From: JBAZWE01 sp041658605
Lineage (GTDB): Bacteria > Actinomycetota > Thermoleophilia > BMS3ABIN01
Assembly (NCBI GenBank): GCA_041658605.1
Contig: JBAZZU010000001.1
Span: forward strand, 62,001-126,000
Length of the DNA stretch: 64,000 bases
Direction: 5' to 3'
The position numbers and the translations under genes were made by a program. Below are positions 9,937-17,841 of the stretch, piece after piece; position 1 is the first letter of the stretch; each line of letters starts with the position of its first letter. The notes beneath the pieces were generated by a model. The model worked only from the letters and a program-made list of their open reading frames with translations, searched no databases and was not told where the DNA came from.

Positions 9937-9963
9937 TGATATATAATTCTCTTGATATATAAT
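9937..9963. repeat. Direct repeat of an 11-mer in the divergent promoter region
   Basis: The 11-mer TGATATATAAT occurs at 9937-9947 and again at 9953-9963, 16 bases apart, in the 220-base region between the divergent wzx-like and ligase-like genes. Each copy contains a perfect TATAAT, so they may be alternative -10 elements or an AT-rich regulator site. No good -35 is seen at 17 bases from either copy. Confidence 0.5.
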
Positions 9964-10072
9964 CATACAATTAAATTCTCCATGAGCTACTTTTTCTGTT
10001 AATACTCATAAACTGAAAAGTAATATCTTATCTGCGATTAAAAGATCTCATACTGAAACAACTGCACTAGTA

Positions 10073-11290
10073 TTGCTGGTGATGGCAATCTTTGCAGTCA
10101 TCCTTCTCAATCCGATATTGTTCGGTGTCAGTATAGCCTCTCGCAATCAATCTATTTTCAGTTTGTTAACGCCATTAATTGCGCTTGGTACGCTTCTTTG
10201 TGCATTTGCAAGACGCGCTGCGCTGCGAATGGATTTTCTTGATTTCGCCATATTGGCTTTTTTAATATTTTTTTTTGTTAGAAACATCGATGGCCCGGAA
10301 AATGCTGCAGTAATAAAGTTTGTTACGTATGGAGGCTGTCTTTATTATCTTGCAGCAATTGTGGTTCAAAATAGAAAGACATTCAATATTTTGATTATTG
10401 CTATCGTACTGATTTCAGCAACCGCTATAATCTATGGCTTTATTGAGTATGCCGTTCAGTATAACTTCCTGTTTCCGAATCATTCCAACTTACAACCTTC
10501 AAATACCATTCACCGTATTGGTTCCACTCTATCGCAACCCGTACTTTTCGGAGCCTTCCTGGTTCAGGCTTTTCCATATATTTTCCTGTTGTCGTTCAGC
10601 AATCAGCTCTGGTGGCGCTCTCTTGCCATTACGACATTCATTTGGGCTTTTGCTGCCCTACTTCTTACATACTCAAAAGGAAGCTGGATTGCGGTGGCTT
10701 TAATTTCTGCTGCATCATTTATTTATCTTGTGCGCTCGGGAATAAAGAAAATCGGCCCCATCTTTGGAGTCGTAATTATTTGCCTAGCTATTGTTGCCGC
10801 ATTTTGGAATCAGGCATATAACGATATATCTGTACGTATGACTTCCAGTATTGGGGATAGATTGGTCACATGGGATGGCGCTTCCAAGGGCATTTCTGAC
10901 AATCTATTTATGGGTGTTGGCTTCAGGCGGGGTGGTGATATTATGAATACTTATCTTGAATCCGGATGGAATAAGAATTTAATTGATAACACTTATCTTA
11001 GTATTTTCATGGAGCAGGGTCTTTTAGGTTTTTCATTATGGATGATAATACTTGGCACTACTATTGTGTACGGTATTAGAGCTTCGCGCATTAAATCGGG
11101 CACGCAACTCTGGGCGTTAGCAGCATTGGCTAGTGTAACGGGTTTTTTGATTAATTCATTTACATTTGACGCATATCTTGTTTGGGCTAATATTGCACTT
11201 TTTTGGATAAGCGTTGGAATAATTAGAGGAATCTATCAACCTGATAGCAATATTGACAAAACAGAAGACATTCAAAAGCAGTTAACTTGA
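10073..11290 (+). CDS. O-antigen ligase/polymerase-like membrane protein (Wzy_C type)
   Basis: About 405 residues with ten or more membrane segments and a large outside loop (around residues 245-300) containing 'DRLVTWDGASKGISDNLFMG', the Wzy_C/WaaL-type signature region with an Arg and a downstream G-x-G. Such proteins ligate or polymerise lipid-linked glycans at the outer face. The start is doubtful: TTG 10073 has no ribosome binding site, while the frame stays open back to 9986 with plausible codons. An ATG at 9982 lies in the frame one base away, joined by a run of five Ts. Its stop overlaps the next start (TTGA). Confidence 0.75.
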   Translation: MLVMAIFAVILLNPILFGVSIASRNQSIFSLLTPLIALGTLLCAFARRAALRMDFLDFAILAFLIFFFVRNIDGPENAAVIKFVTYGGCLYYLAAIVVQNRKTFNILIIAIVLISATAIIYGFIEYAVQYNFLFPNHSNLQPSNTIHRIGSTLSQPVLFGAFLVQAFPYIFLLSFSNQLWWRSLAITTFIWAFAALLLTYSKGSWIAVALISAASFIYLVRSGIKKIGPIFGVVIICLAIVAAFWNQAYNDISVRMTSSIGDRLVTWDGASKGISDNLFMGVGFRRGGDIMNTYLESGWNKNLIDNTYLSIFMEQGLLGFSLWMIILGTTIVYGIRASRIKSGTQLWALAALASVTGFLINSFTFDAYLVWANIALFWISVGIIRGIYQPDSNIDKTEDIQKQLT

Positions 11291-13275
11291 AACTGACCTC
11301 CTTACATCTGTTTAGACTGCGAAAGCTTGCGATCTTCGTCGATGCATGCATAGTAGTTAACGCCTATACCCTCGCTTCGCTTGTCCTTTTCGCCCGCTGG
11401 GCGCCGCTGCAATACTATGAAGAATTACTTATATTTCTGCCCGTGGCGGTGATTGTTCATTGTGGCATCAACCTAAAATTTGGCCTCTACCGCGAGGTCG
11501 GGCGTTATGTCGGACTCGGTCAGGCCATGAAGACCATCAAGGCGGTTTCCATTTCAACCGCTTTGCTGTTGATTGCCGGCTTGATTGTCATGTCATCCTC
11601 CCATTTACATGCTCTCGTCATGATACCTATAGGAGGCGCTATCGTATTCATCCTCATGGTTGGTGTTCGCTTTTATCCCAGGATTTTTTATGAGCGTTCG
11701 TTACGGGAGGTAGAATCAACTCAAAACCTGCTGGTGGTCGGCGCGGGTTCTGCCGGAGAAACGATAATACGCAGCATTCAAAATGATCGCCAACTTGCCA
11801 TGAATGTCGTCGCGCTTATTGATGACAACCTTGAACTCAAGGGACTTGAAATACACGGAGTACCCATTTATTCACCAACAGAACGAATTCCGGAAATAGC
11901 TGCTGAAAAAGAAATAGATGAGATCATAATCGCCATTCCCAGTGCCTCACTTTTTCAGTTTCAACGCATCTGGCAGATATGCCAACGTACCGGTCTGCCA
12001 ACCAAGACGCTACGCCCACTACAAAGCCTGCATGCCGGTAAAGTTGGTATAAACCAGATACGTGATATCGAAATCGAAGACCTCCTGGGCAGGCAGCCTG
12101 TACAGACTGACTATTCACAGATAAGTGATTTCATCAGCGGTAAAGTTGTACTGGTATCCGGGGCGGGTGGATCTATCGGTTCTGAGCTTGTAATGCAGAT
12201 CAGCCATCATAATCCGTCTCAGATTATACTAGTCGATCAGGATGAATCGGCGCTATACAATATTCATGAAAAGCTAAGAGGGAATAATTTTTACAAATTC
12301 AGGATGTGGGTCGCAGATGTCCGATCCGCAGACAAGATGGAACGCATCTTCGGCATTCTTAAACCAAACCTGGTTTTTCATGCTGCCGCATACAAGCATG
12401 TGCCATTGATGGAACTGCAAGCAGATGAGGCTGTTATAAACAACGTCCAGGGTACCCTTAATATAGCGAGGTGCGCCGGCAATTCTGGAGCTGAATGCTT
12501 TGTTAATATTTCGACGGACAAGGCGGTTGAACCTGCGAATGTCATGGGTGCCACAAAGAATCTAAGCGAACGGATTGTGACGGAGCTGGGCGCCCTTCAT
12601 CCAGATACCAAATATTGTTCCGTGAGATTCGGGAATGTTCTCGGCAGCCGCGGCAGCGTCGTTCCTATTTTTCGTGAGCAGATTCTAAAGGGTGGGCCTG
12701 TCACAATAACGCACCCAGAAATGTCACGCTATTTTATGTTGATAAGTGAAGCTGTAGACCTCGTTTTGCAGGCTGCGGCATTTCCCGACGGTAACGTGGT
12801 ATATGTTCTGGAAATGGGGCAACCTGTACGAATCATCGATCTAGCCAACCAGATGATAAGCTTGTTGAAAACTCATGAATCGATTGAAGTTATCTTTACG
12901 GGATTGAGGCCTGGAGAAAAACTCCATGAGCAACTGATCGATAAGTACGAAACCCGGGAGGAAACAAATCACCCCATGATCTATCGAATGCTTTATCCAC
13001 AAGCACAATGGACCCGGAAGCAGATATTACAGGATCTGCCAATGCTTTTTGACAAAGCGAACGATCATAATTGCGAAAGCATTAAGATTTACTTACAGGA
13101 CTGGGTTCCTTCATATACGCCTTTTGACATGAGCCTCGCTGGAACTTTAGAGAATGGAAATGAACCCGGATTTAAGCCTTTACTCATGACAGAAAACGTG
13201 GCGGATGCGGTTAATAGTCACGCACGCAGACGAGATGATAACGTTGATGAATCCGGACCGGTGGATGATATTTAG
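11287..13275 (+). CDS. Membrane-bound nucleotide-sugar 4,6-dehydratase (CapD/WbpM/PglF-like)
   Basis: A 662-residue protein with the two-part architecture of this family. Four N-terminal membrane helices (about residues 10-130) are followed by a Rossmann-like domain with GAGSAGE near residue 155, then the catalytic extended SDR domain with SGAGGSIGSELV near residue 290 for NAD(P) binding and NISTDKAVEPANVMGATK near residue 410, where the usual active-site Tyr is replaced by Met, as in WbpM/PglF. The expected reaction is 4,6-dehydration of a UDP-HexNAc, the first step to bacillosamine, QuiNAc or FucNAc type sugars. It starts with TTG overlapping the upstream stop. The last 50 residues are polar and unconserved. 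Confidence 0.9.
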   Translation: MKLTSLHLFRLRKLAIFVDACIVVNAYTLASLVLFARWAPLQYYEELLIFLPVAVIVHCGINLKFGLYREVGRYVGLGQAMKTIKAVSISTALLLIAGLIVMSSSHLHALVMIPIGGAIVFILMVGVRFYPRIFYERSLREVESTQNLLVVGAGSAGETIIRSIQNDRQLAMNVVALIDDNLELKGLEIHGVPIYSPTERIPEIAAEKEIDEIIIAIPSASLFQFQRIWQICQRTGLPTKTLRPLQSLHAGKVGINQIRDIEIEDLLGRQPVQTDYSQISDFISGKVVLVSGAGGSIGSELVMQISHHNPSQIILVDQDESALYNIHEKLRGNNFYKFRMWVADVRSADKMERIFGILKPNLVFHAAAYKHVPLMELQADEAVINNVQGTLNIARCAGNSGAECFVNISTDKAVEPANVMGATKNLSERIVTELGALHPDTKYCSVRFGNVLGSRGSVVPIFREQILKGGPVTITHPEMSRYFMLISEAVDLVLQAAAFPDGNVVYVLEMGQPVRIIDLANQMISLLKTHESIEVIFTGLRPGEKLHEQLIDKYETREETNHPMIYRMLYPQAQWTRKQILQDLPMLFDKANDHNCESIKIYLQDWVPSYTPFDMSLAGTLENGNEPGFKPLLMTENVADAVNSHARRRDDNVDESGPVDDI

Positions 13276-13736
13276 ATTGATTTTTCTCCTGGTATTCCCG
13301 CTGTCTTCCTCAGAAAAGAATCTTGGGGATTGAGTGATATGGCAATATCAAAATGTTCCTTTGCTATATCCGGCTGTCCCCACTTGTCACGCTCATAAAT
13401 GGCAAGCTGTTCCCAGGTAACGTAATTCAGGGGTTGGATCTCGGTAGCCTTCTGGAGCGTAAGCCTTGCCTGGTTTTCCCGGCCGATCCGCTGTTGCGCT
13501 CCGGCAAGCACGAACAGTGCGTTTATGGAAAAAGGGTTATAAGTGACAGCTTTTTCAGCTTCATGCAACGATTCTACCTGGTAGCCCTGCTCCGCCTCTA
13601 ATAGCGCCTTGTTCTGCAGATGCCCGGCATACCACGGAACAATAGTTGACATGATCGCCACTATGCCGGTCAATATGAGCATTGACCGTACCGCACGCAT
13701 AGATGAGGAGGGCCGATGAAGGTTTTCCTGCCGCAC
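13272..13736 (-). CDS. Membrane-anchored TPR protein
   Basis: A 154-residue protein with one N-terminal membrane helix (about residues 17-38, RSMLILTGIVAIMSTIVPWY) followed by two to three tetratricopeptide units, seen in 'EAEKAVTYNPFSINALFVLA', 'LTLQKATEIQPLNYVTWEQL' and 'EHFDIAISLNPQDSF'. The TPR part should face the outside of the membrane. Similar short TPR proteins sit near O-antigen ligase genes, where the ligase itself may carry a C-terminal TPR region; a helper role in chain export is inference. It is convergent with the dehydratase gene, sharing 4 bases at the stops. Confidence 0.7.
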   Translation of the reverse strand: MRQENLHRPSSSMRAVRSMLILTGIVAIMSTIVPWYAGHLQNKALLEAEQGYQVESLHEAEKAVTYNPFSINALFVLAGAQQRIGRENQARLTLQKATEIQPLNYVTWEQLAIYERDKWGQPDIAKEHFDIAISLNPQDSFLRKTAGIPGEKSI

Positions 13737-14028
13737 AGATTCCTCCAGTATTGTTTTTCCTTCCTAAGCAGCCACTAGACTACCCCTTGAACACTAGCTT
13801 TCAGAACGATCAATTTCAAACTAGTAATCTCTATTACTACTATGCCGATTATATTTGTATGTTGCATAGTCGTTAAAGACCGGATAGGTTTTGCACGATA
13901 CTAAGGCAGGATTCGACGTTTAATTGTTGAACCTAATGGGCAAAACCCGTGCCAGGGAAAAGAAGTTTGCCCTGAAAAAAGGTTTTTTAAATATAAGTGA
14001 ATTGTCAATCAGACAGGGAGGTGATGTT

Positions 14029-14472
14029 GTGAGAATTGCAACACTTATTGTTTTGGTACTGGTTACAATGCTCGTCTTTTCAGGAACCGCGATGGCCGCA
14101 TGGCCAACTGGTAGTTCCGGCGCAGAGTACAATCCGGTAAACACAGCCATGGAAACCGCGGCTGCTGGCGTAGGCCTGAGCCCTGATACATTCATCGCTA
14201 TTTTTAATTCAGCTGTTGCCGGCGACGTTTCAGGATACACGGACGCGCAGCTGGCTGCGGAGTGTCAGGTACTTAGCGCGCTCTCTGGCTACACGGCCGT
14301 TCTGGCCGACTACAGTACGGTTTATAACAGGCTTGGCTGCAGCACGCGGCTGGCTTCGGCAGGGCCAACTCGAGGGGCCCTTCCCAGTACTGGTATCGCG
14401 ATTGCATTGCTGATCGGTTCGGGAGTCGTCGGTATCGGCGCTGCTTCCCAGCTGCTCAGGAAGAATCGTTAG
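14029..14472 (+). CDS. Small LPXTG cell-wall-anchored protein
   Basis: I start this 147-residue protein at GTG 14029 because GGGAGGTGAT lies at 14016-14025 with ideal spacing; the longer open frame from 13924 has no binding site. From this start the protein has a clean signal peptide (RIATLIVLVLVTMLVFSG, cleavage likely after AMA). The C-terminus is a textbook sortase signal: LPSTG, then about 19 hydrophobic residues, then the basic tail RKNR. The mature part of roughly 90 residues is small-residue-rich with two Cys, and matches no family I recognise. It should be linked to peptidoglycan by a sortase, none of which is encoded in this window. Two hairpins follow. Confidence 0.82.
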   Translation: MRIATLIVLVLVTMLVFSGTAMAAWPTGSSGAEYNPVNTAMETAAAGVGLSPDTFIAIFNSAVAGDVSGYTDAQLAAECQVLSALSGYTAVLADYSTVYNRLGCSTRLASAGPTRGALPSTGIAIALLIGSGVVGIGAASQLLRKNR

Positions 14473-14491
14473 GAACCAGGAATAAAAAATA

Positions 14492-14508
14492 ATGCCGGTT
14501 ACCGGCAT
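14492..14508 (+). repeat. Small inverted repeat downstream of the LPXTG gene
   Basis: The sequence ATGCCGGTTACCGGCAT is a near-perfect palindrome 20 bases after the stop of the LPXTG gene and just ahead of the main terminator hairpin. It may stabilise the 3' end of the message; no T-run follows it. Confidence 0.5.
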
Positions 14509-14516
14509 GAAGTACA

Positions 14517-14550
14517 AAGAAGGTGCGGATTTATCCGCACCTTCTTTATT
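14517..14550. terminator. Bidirectional intrinsic terminator
   Basis: A perfect 14-base-pair stem (AAGAAGGTGCGGAT at 14517-14530 with its complement at 14533-14546) is flanked by an A-rich left side and TTTATTTA on the right. It lies between the convergent LPXTG and BY-kinase genes and can end both transcripts. Confidence 0.88.
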
Positions 14551-14577
14551 TACGCTCTTAATATTTCCTGCGCCAAC

Positions 14578-15294
14578 CTAACCCTGGGACTGACCTCCCC
14601 CATGGTAATAAGAGTAGTAGGCGCTCTTTTCCTGTTTTACGTTGTTGAGAACAAGTCCGATCACGTTGGCGTTTACCTGCTCAAGCGCGGCTTTTGCCTT
14701 TAGCGCCAGGTTGCGGTGTCCCATTTGAGTGTCAAGCACAAGTAATGTGCCATCGACTACAGATGAGAGGATGGCGGCATCCGTTACAAGTCCAACAGGA
14801 GGAGCATCTACTATGACAGTGTCAAATTCTTTCTCAGCCCTGTCCAGAAAACTGTGAAATCTTTTTGAACTCAGGAATTCAGAAGGGTTTGGAGGCGGCG
14901 GACCGCTCGCTACAACTGTAAGGCCCGGCATTGATTCTTCCCCAAGCTCAAGAGCCGTGCCCTCTGTATAATGCCCAACGATATTCGTCACGCCTTCGTC
15001 GCGTGGAAGATCGAACAGCTTGTACTGGCTTGGCAATCGAAGATCACAATCCAGAAGCAGTACTTTCTTCTCAGTCTGCGCCATGACAACTGCCAGATTG
15101 GCGCATATGGTGGATTTTCCCTCACCCCTGTCCGCACTCGTAATCACTATGGACTTCAGCTCGCTGTCGATATTCGTCAGCAGCAGATTGGTGCGCAGCG
15201 TCCTGAAGGACTCGGCGATTGCCGAGTTCGGATAATGCTTCACATACAAGTGGTAGCTGTCGTCTATTTCTTCAGTCAATTCAGTACCTGACAT
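14578..15294 (-). CDS. BY-kinase (CpsD/CapB-type tyrosine autokinase)
   Basis: A 238-residue cytosolic bacterial tyrosine kinase. It has the Walker A motif SADRGEGKST near residue 52, Walker A' 'VLLLDCDLR' near residue 78 and Walker B 'TVIVDAPPV' near residue 160. The C-terminus ends in a tyrosine cluster (SAYYSYYHGG) that is the usual site of autophosphorylation. In Gram-positive-type systems the kinase is a separate protein activated by the Wzz-like membrane partner, which is exactly the neighbour here: the genes overlap by 14 bases. Together they control chain length or export of the polysaccharide. Phosphorylation cycling would normally need a phosphatase (CpsB/PHP type), not seen in the window. 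Confidence 0.92.
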   Translation of the reverse strand: MSGTELTEEIDDSYHLYVKHYPNSAIAESFRTLRTNLLLTNIDSELKSIVITSADRGEGKSTICANLAVVMAQTEKKVLLLDCDLRLPSQYKLFDLPRDEGVTNIVGHYTEGTALELGEESMPGLTVVASGPPPPNPSEFLSSKRFHSFLDRAEKEFDTVIVDAPPVGLVTDAAILSSVVDGTLLVLDTQMGHRNLALKAKAALEQVNANVIGLVLNNVKQEKSAYYSYYHGGGQSQG

Positions 15295-15967
15295 TCTCTC
15301 CGAGGGTTTCGTATGTCATCTGCGGAATGACACCGATAATAGGCAGACCGAGTGTTTCCTCGACTTCTTCCGGCGAACGCCAGCGTGTATCGAGACGGTC
15401 GAGTATAAACGCGATGCAAACACCTATTCCTAAACCGAGCAGTATCGCCAGTATCGCGTTACGTTCAGGAGTAGGTTTAACCGGGCTCGTCGGCACCATG
15501 GCAGCCTGCCATACCTGGGCCGTCAGCCCGCTGCGGGAAGACTCCGTCCGCTGGATCAATTCAGAAAAAGCGTTGCCGATTCCGTTGGCGATACGAGCTG
15601 CCCTTTCGGGATCAGTGTCAGAGACGGTGACCTCTATAAGCTGTGTCTGCTGGACAGGCTGTGCCGACATCCGCCCGAGAATCTCATCAGGTGTTTCCTT
15701 GAGATTAAGATCCCCCACTACTTTCTCCGCAACCGTCCTGGATGCGATCATCTTGCTCATGCTGTTGGCTACCTGCTGCAGCGCCGTCGTGAGGTTAAGG
15801 TTTTCTGCCAGTCCCTGATTCTGGCCCACGACTACGGTAATCGACGCTTCGTAGATCTTCGTTTGACGGGCACTGAAGAAATATCCGAACAGGCCTGACA
15901 GCACGGCCGCTGCAACGATCAGCCATTTATAGCGGCGAAATATTTTTAAGGCTTCAGACAGATTCAA
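15281..15967 (-). CDS. Wzz/CapA-type chain-length determinant, BY-kinase activator
   Basis: A 228-residue polysaccharide co-polymerase. The N-terminus MNLSEALKIFRRYKWLIV leads into the first membrane helix (about residues 14-32); an extracytoplasmic domain of roughly 135 residues follows, with coiled-coil character; the PxxP-type 'SPVKPTPERNAILAIL' region precedes the second helix (about 168-188); and a short cytosolic tail (DRLDTRWRSPEEVEETLGLP) is the segment that binds and activates the kinase in this family. It lacks a kinase domain of its own and is followed directly by the BY-kinase gene. Confidence 0.9.
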   Translation of the reverse strand: MNLSEALKIFRRYKWLIVAAAVLSGLFGYFFSARQTKIYEASITVVVGQNQGLAENLNLTTALQQVANSMSKMIASRTVAEKVVGDLNLKETPDEILGRMSAQPVQQTQLIEVTVSDTDPERAARIANGIGNAFSELIQRTESSRSGLTAQVWQAAMVPTSPVKPTPERNAILAILLGLGIGVCIAFILDRLDTRWRSPEEVEETLGLPIIGVIPQMTYETLGENVRY

Positions 15968-16128
15968 TTGCAGTCACATTTCTGAGATATTCGTCAATGA
16001 TTTCCAAGCATACAACAGCCGCCTGTTTAGGCGGCATATATAAAATTTTAGCCTAATCCCGGGCAGAAACAAAATTCGACGCCAGATATGATAAACCTGC
16101 CGGGATCATATTTTCAGGCAAATAAGTG

Positions 16129-16176
16129 AAGATGACGGGTGAGGAGAGGAAATAACACCTCTTCACCCGTCATCTT
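16129..16176 (-). terminator. Long hairpin downstream of the Met-rich gene
   Basis: Left arm 16129-16146 (AAGATGACGGGTGAGGAG) pairs with right arm 16159-16176 over 18 bases with a single G-T type mismatch. It lies 30-80 bases past the stop of the minus-strand Met-rich gene and separates it from the polysaccharide genes. The downstream T-run is weak (CTTATTTG on the minus strand), so termination efficiency is uncertain. Confidence 0.7.
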
Positions 16177-16206
16177 GATGACGCTTTATATCATCTTATA
16201 GTGATT

Positions 16207-16626
16207 CTATACACCGCTGCTCGTGGGAGCTGTTGCCGGTGCAGCTGTCTGAGGCGTATTCTGCGCGCTGTTTTCGTCGTGGATACGCTGGCAGGTGTTC
16301 TGCATGGCCTGCACATCACCGCTAGCCATGGCGTCCTGCATGGCCTGCCTGTCTGCGTCGTCCATCATGGGGCCTGTTCCGTTGCCCATATGGCCCTGGC
16401 CGCCGTTCATCGGGCCTGTTCCGTTGCCCATATGGCCCTGGCCGCCGTTCATCGGGCCTGGCGTAGTGGTGGTCCCAGCGGTATTCCCATCCGTTGTCGC
16501 CGGAGCCTGCATCATGGTCCCACGACCGCCCATACTTCCTGTCGGGCTGCCCTGGGCGAATACTACCGTTGCCGCAATCAGGAGTAATGCGATCGCGAGC
16601 ACTGCTGTAAGTGTAAATCTTGACAT
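16207..16626 (-). CDS. Secreted Met/Gly/His-rich repeat protein
   Basis: A 139-residue exported protein with a clear signal peptide (MSRFTLTAVLAIALLLIAAT, cleavage after VFA or close by) and a strong AAAGGAGGTG binding site. The mature protein is rich in Met, Gly, Asn and Gln and contains two exact copies of a 14-residue unit, GPMNGGQGHMGNGT, followed by GPMMDDADRQAMQDAM. Met and His spaced by Gly are typical of periplasmic or surface proteins that bind Cu(I) or Ag(I), so metal binding is a reasonable inference but unproven. It follows a two-component system whose sensor loop is also Met-rich, and its promoter carries phased repeats of the kind that OmpR-type regulators bind. No database family recognised. 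Confidence 0.8.
   Translation of the reverse strand: MSRFTLTAVLAIALLLIAATVVFAQGSPTGSMGGRGTMMQAPATTDGNTAGTTTTPGPMNGGQGHMGNGTGPMNGGQGHMGNGTGPMMDDADRQAMQDAMASGDVQAMQNTCQRIHDENSAQNTPQTAAPATAPTSSGV
16370..16453 (-). repeat. Tandem 42-bp coding repeat
   Basis: Two identical 42-base units (16370-16411 and 16412-16453) encode the 14-residue Met/Gly/His repeat of the secreted protein; a third, partial unit begins at 16454. The units are identical at DNA level, which points to recent duplication or ongoing slippage. Confidence 0.85.
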
Positions 16627-16671
16627 CGATACACCTCCTTTATTGATAGTCGAATGATCTGTACAAGAGGA

Positions 16672-16726
16672 ATTATGCCCGAGGCGCGTGAAGGAAGGGT
16701 TAACCGATTGTGAAGAGTTTGTGAAG
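16672..16726 (-). promoter_or_regulatory. Response-regulator box and -10 element of the Met-rich gene
   Basis: Reading on the minus strand, CTTCAC occurs at 16726-16721, 16715-16710 and 16693-16688, and a degenerate GTTAAC sits at 16704-16699, so four hexamers are in register at an 11-base period. Then comes CATAAT (16677-16672), a 5/6 match to the -10 consensus, with no -35 match at 17 bases. Phased 11-bp direct repeats in place of a -35 are characteristic of promoters activated by OmpR/PhoB-family regulators. The regulator encoded at 17834-18526 is the obvious candidate. Confidence 0.7.
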
Positions 16727-16728
16727 CT

Positions 16729-17841
16729 TCAGGCTACCGCTGGAAGCAATACAGTGAAAATAGTTCCCTGCCCGGGAGTACTGCTGACTGAGATTTCTCC
16801 GCCGAGAGTCTCGATATACTTTTTTGCGATGGTCAGCCCGATGCCGCTGCCTCCCCTGTCCCTGGAGCGCGATTTATCCGCACGATAGAACCTCTCAAAA
16901 ATATACGGCAGGTCTTCGGCGTCTATGCCGATGCCGGTGTCGGCTATATCAATCTGGACCATCCGCCCGGATGCGCGGGCTGACAACGTGACCTTCCCGC
17001 CGGATGGGGTGTAATTCAGGGCATTGTTGATTAGATTGACCAGCACCTGGTCGGTCTTGTCTTCATCTACAAGCAGCGCTGGTGTCCCTGGTGTAAATTC
17101 CAGGAGCAGGGATATATCCTTCTCGATAAACATCGGACGCAGTTTTTTTGCCACACGCTCGATAAACAGCTCTGAGGGCAGTTCTACGACATCGAGCTCC
17201 TCCTGGCCTGACTCTGCTCGGGAGAGGCGCTGCAGGTCGTCCACAAGCCGGCTGAGCCTCGCTGCTTCCCTGTGGACCAGCTGGTACGTCTCATTGTTAG
17301 CCGGGACAACCCCATCCTCAAGGCCTTCCATATAACCCGAGATGCTAGTTAGCGGAGTCCTCAGTTCATGAGCGATGTTTGCCATCAGCTCACGCTTGAG
17401 CTTCTGGGATTCGGCGAGCCCTTCGGTCATTTCGTTGAGACTGTGCGCCAGGCTCCCAATCTCATCATTCGACTGGACATCCACCTTCTGGCTGTAATCG
17501 CCGTCAGCTATCCGCTCCGTCACCAGCGCCATGTCATGAATCGGCCGCGTAATCCTTCTTGAGATGACAATGCTGATAACGAAGGCCACAGGGACAGCGA
17601 TGAGGCCGGCCCAGAGAAGCGAGATGTTCAGTGCATCGCGAAACGCATCGATCAGGTCGGAGGCCATATTGCCAGATACCCTGTTTCCCATCATGCCTTC
17701 ACCCTGCATCATGCGAACGTGGTCACTGTAGGCACTGATAGTCAGCTGGCGGGTCACAATGATCACAACGCCGAGACAAACCGCCACGACCACAAGATAG
17801 GTCAGGAGAAGCTTCCATTTAATTGGTATCTTCCTAATCAT
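16729..17841 (-). CDS. Sensor histidine kinase with Met-rich extracytoplasmic loop
   Basis: About 370 residues; start chosen at ATG 17841 (MIRKIPIKWKLLL), overlapping the regulator gene by 8 bases. Domains in order: membrane helix (about 10-30), a short outside loop of some 45 residues, second helix (about 75-95), HAMP, HisKA with ANIAHELRTPLTSISGYM (His near residue 157), and HATPase_c with the N box 'LVNLINNALNYTP' and G boxes DTGIGIDAEDLP and GGSGIGLTIAKK. The outside loop carries RMMQGEGMMGNRVSGNM, which is Met-rich and recalls the secreted protein encoded next door. A metal signal is therefore a fair guess. It forms an operon with the response regulator and a DJ-1-like gene. Confidence 0.93.
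   Translation of the reverse strand: MIRKIPIKWKLLLTYLVVVAVCLGVVIIVTRQLTISAYSDHVRMMQGEGMMGNRVSGNMASDLIDAFRDALNISLLWAGLIAVPVAFVISIVISRRITRPIHDMALVTERIADGDYSQKVDVQSNDEIGSLAHSLNEMTEGLAESQKLKRELMANIAHELRTPLTSISGYMEGLEDGVVPANNETYQLVHREAARLSRLVDDLQRLSRAESGQEELDVVELPSELFIERVAKKLRPMFIEKDISLLLEFTPGTPALLVDEDKTDQVLVNLINNALNYTPSGGKVTLSARASGRMVQIDIADTGIGIDAEDLPYIFERFYRADKSRSRDRGGSGIGLTIAKKYIETLGGEISVSSTPGQGTIFTVLLPAVA

Noticed and set aside
13938..13972. Hairpin GGGCAAA/TTTGCCC ahead of the LPXTG gene, considered as a c-di-GMP riboswitch
   Set aside because: The conserved core of GEMM-type aptamers is absent; only the GGGCAAA string is similar.
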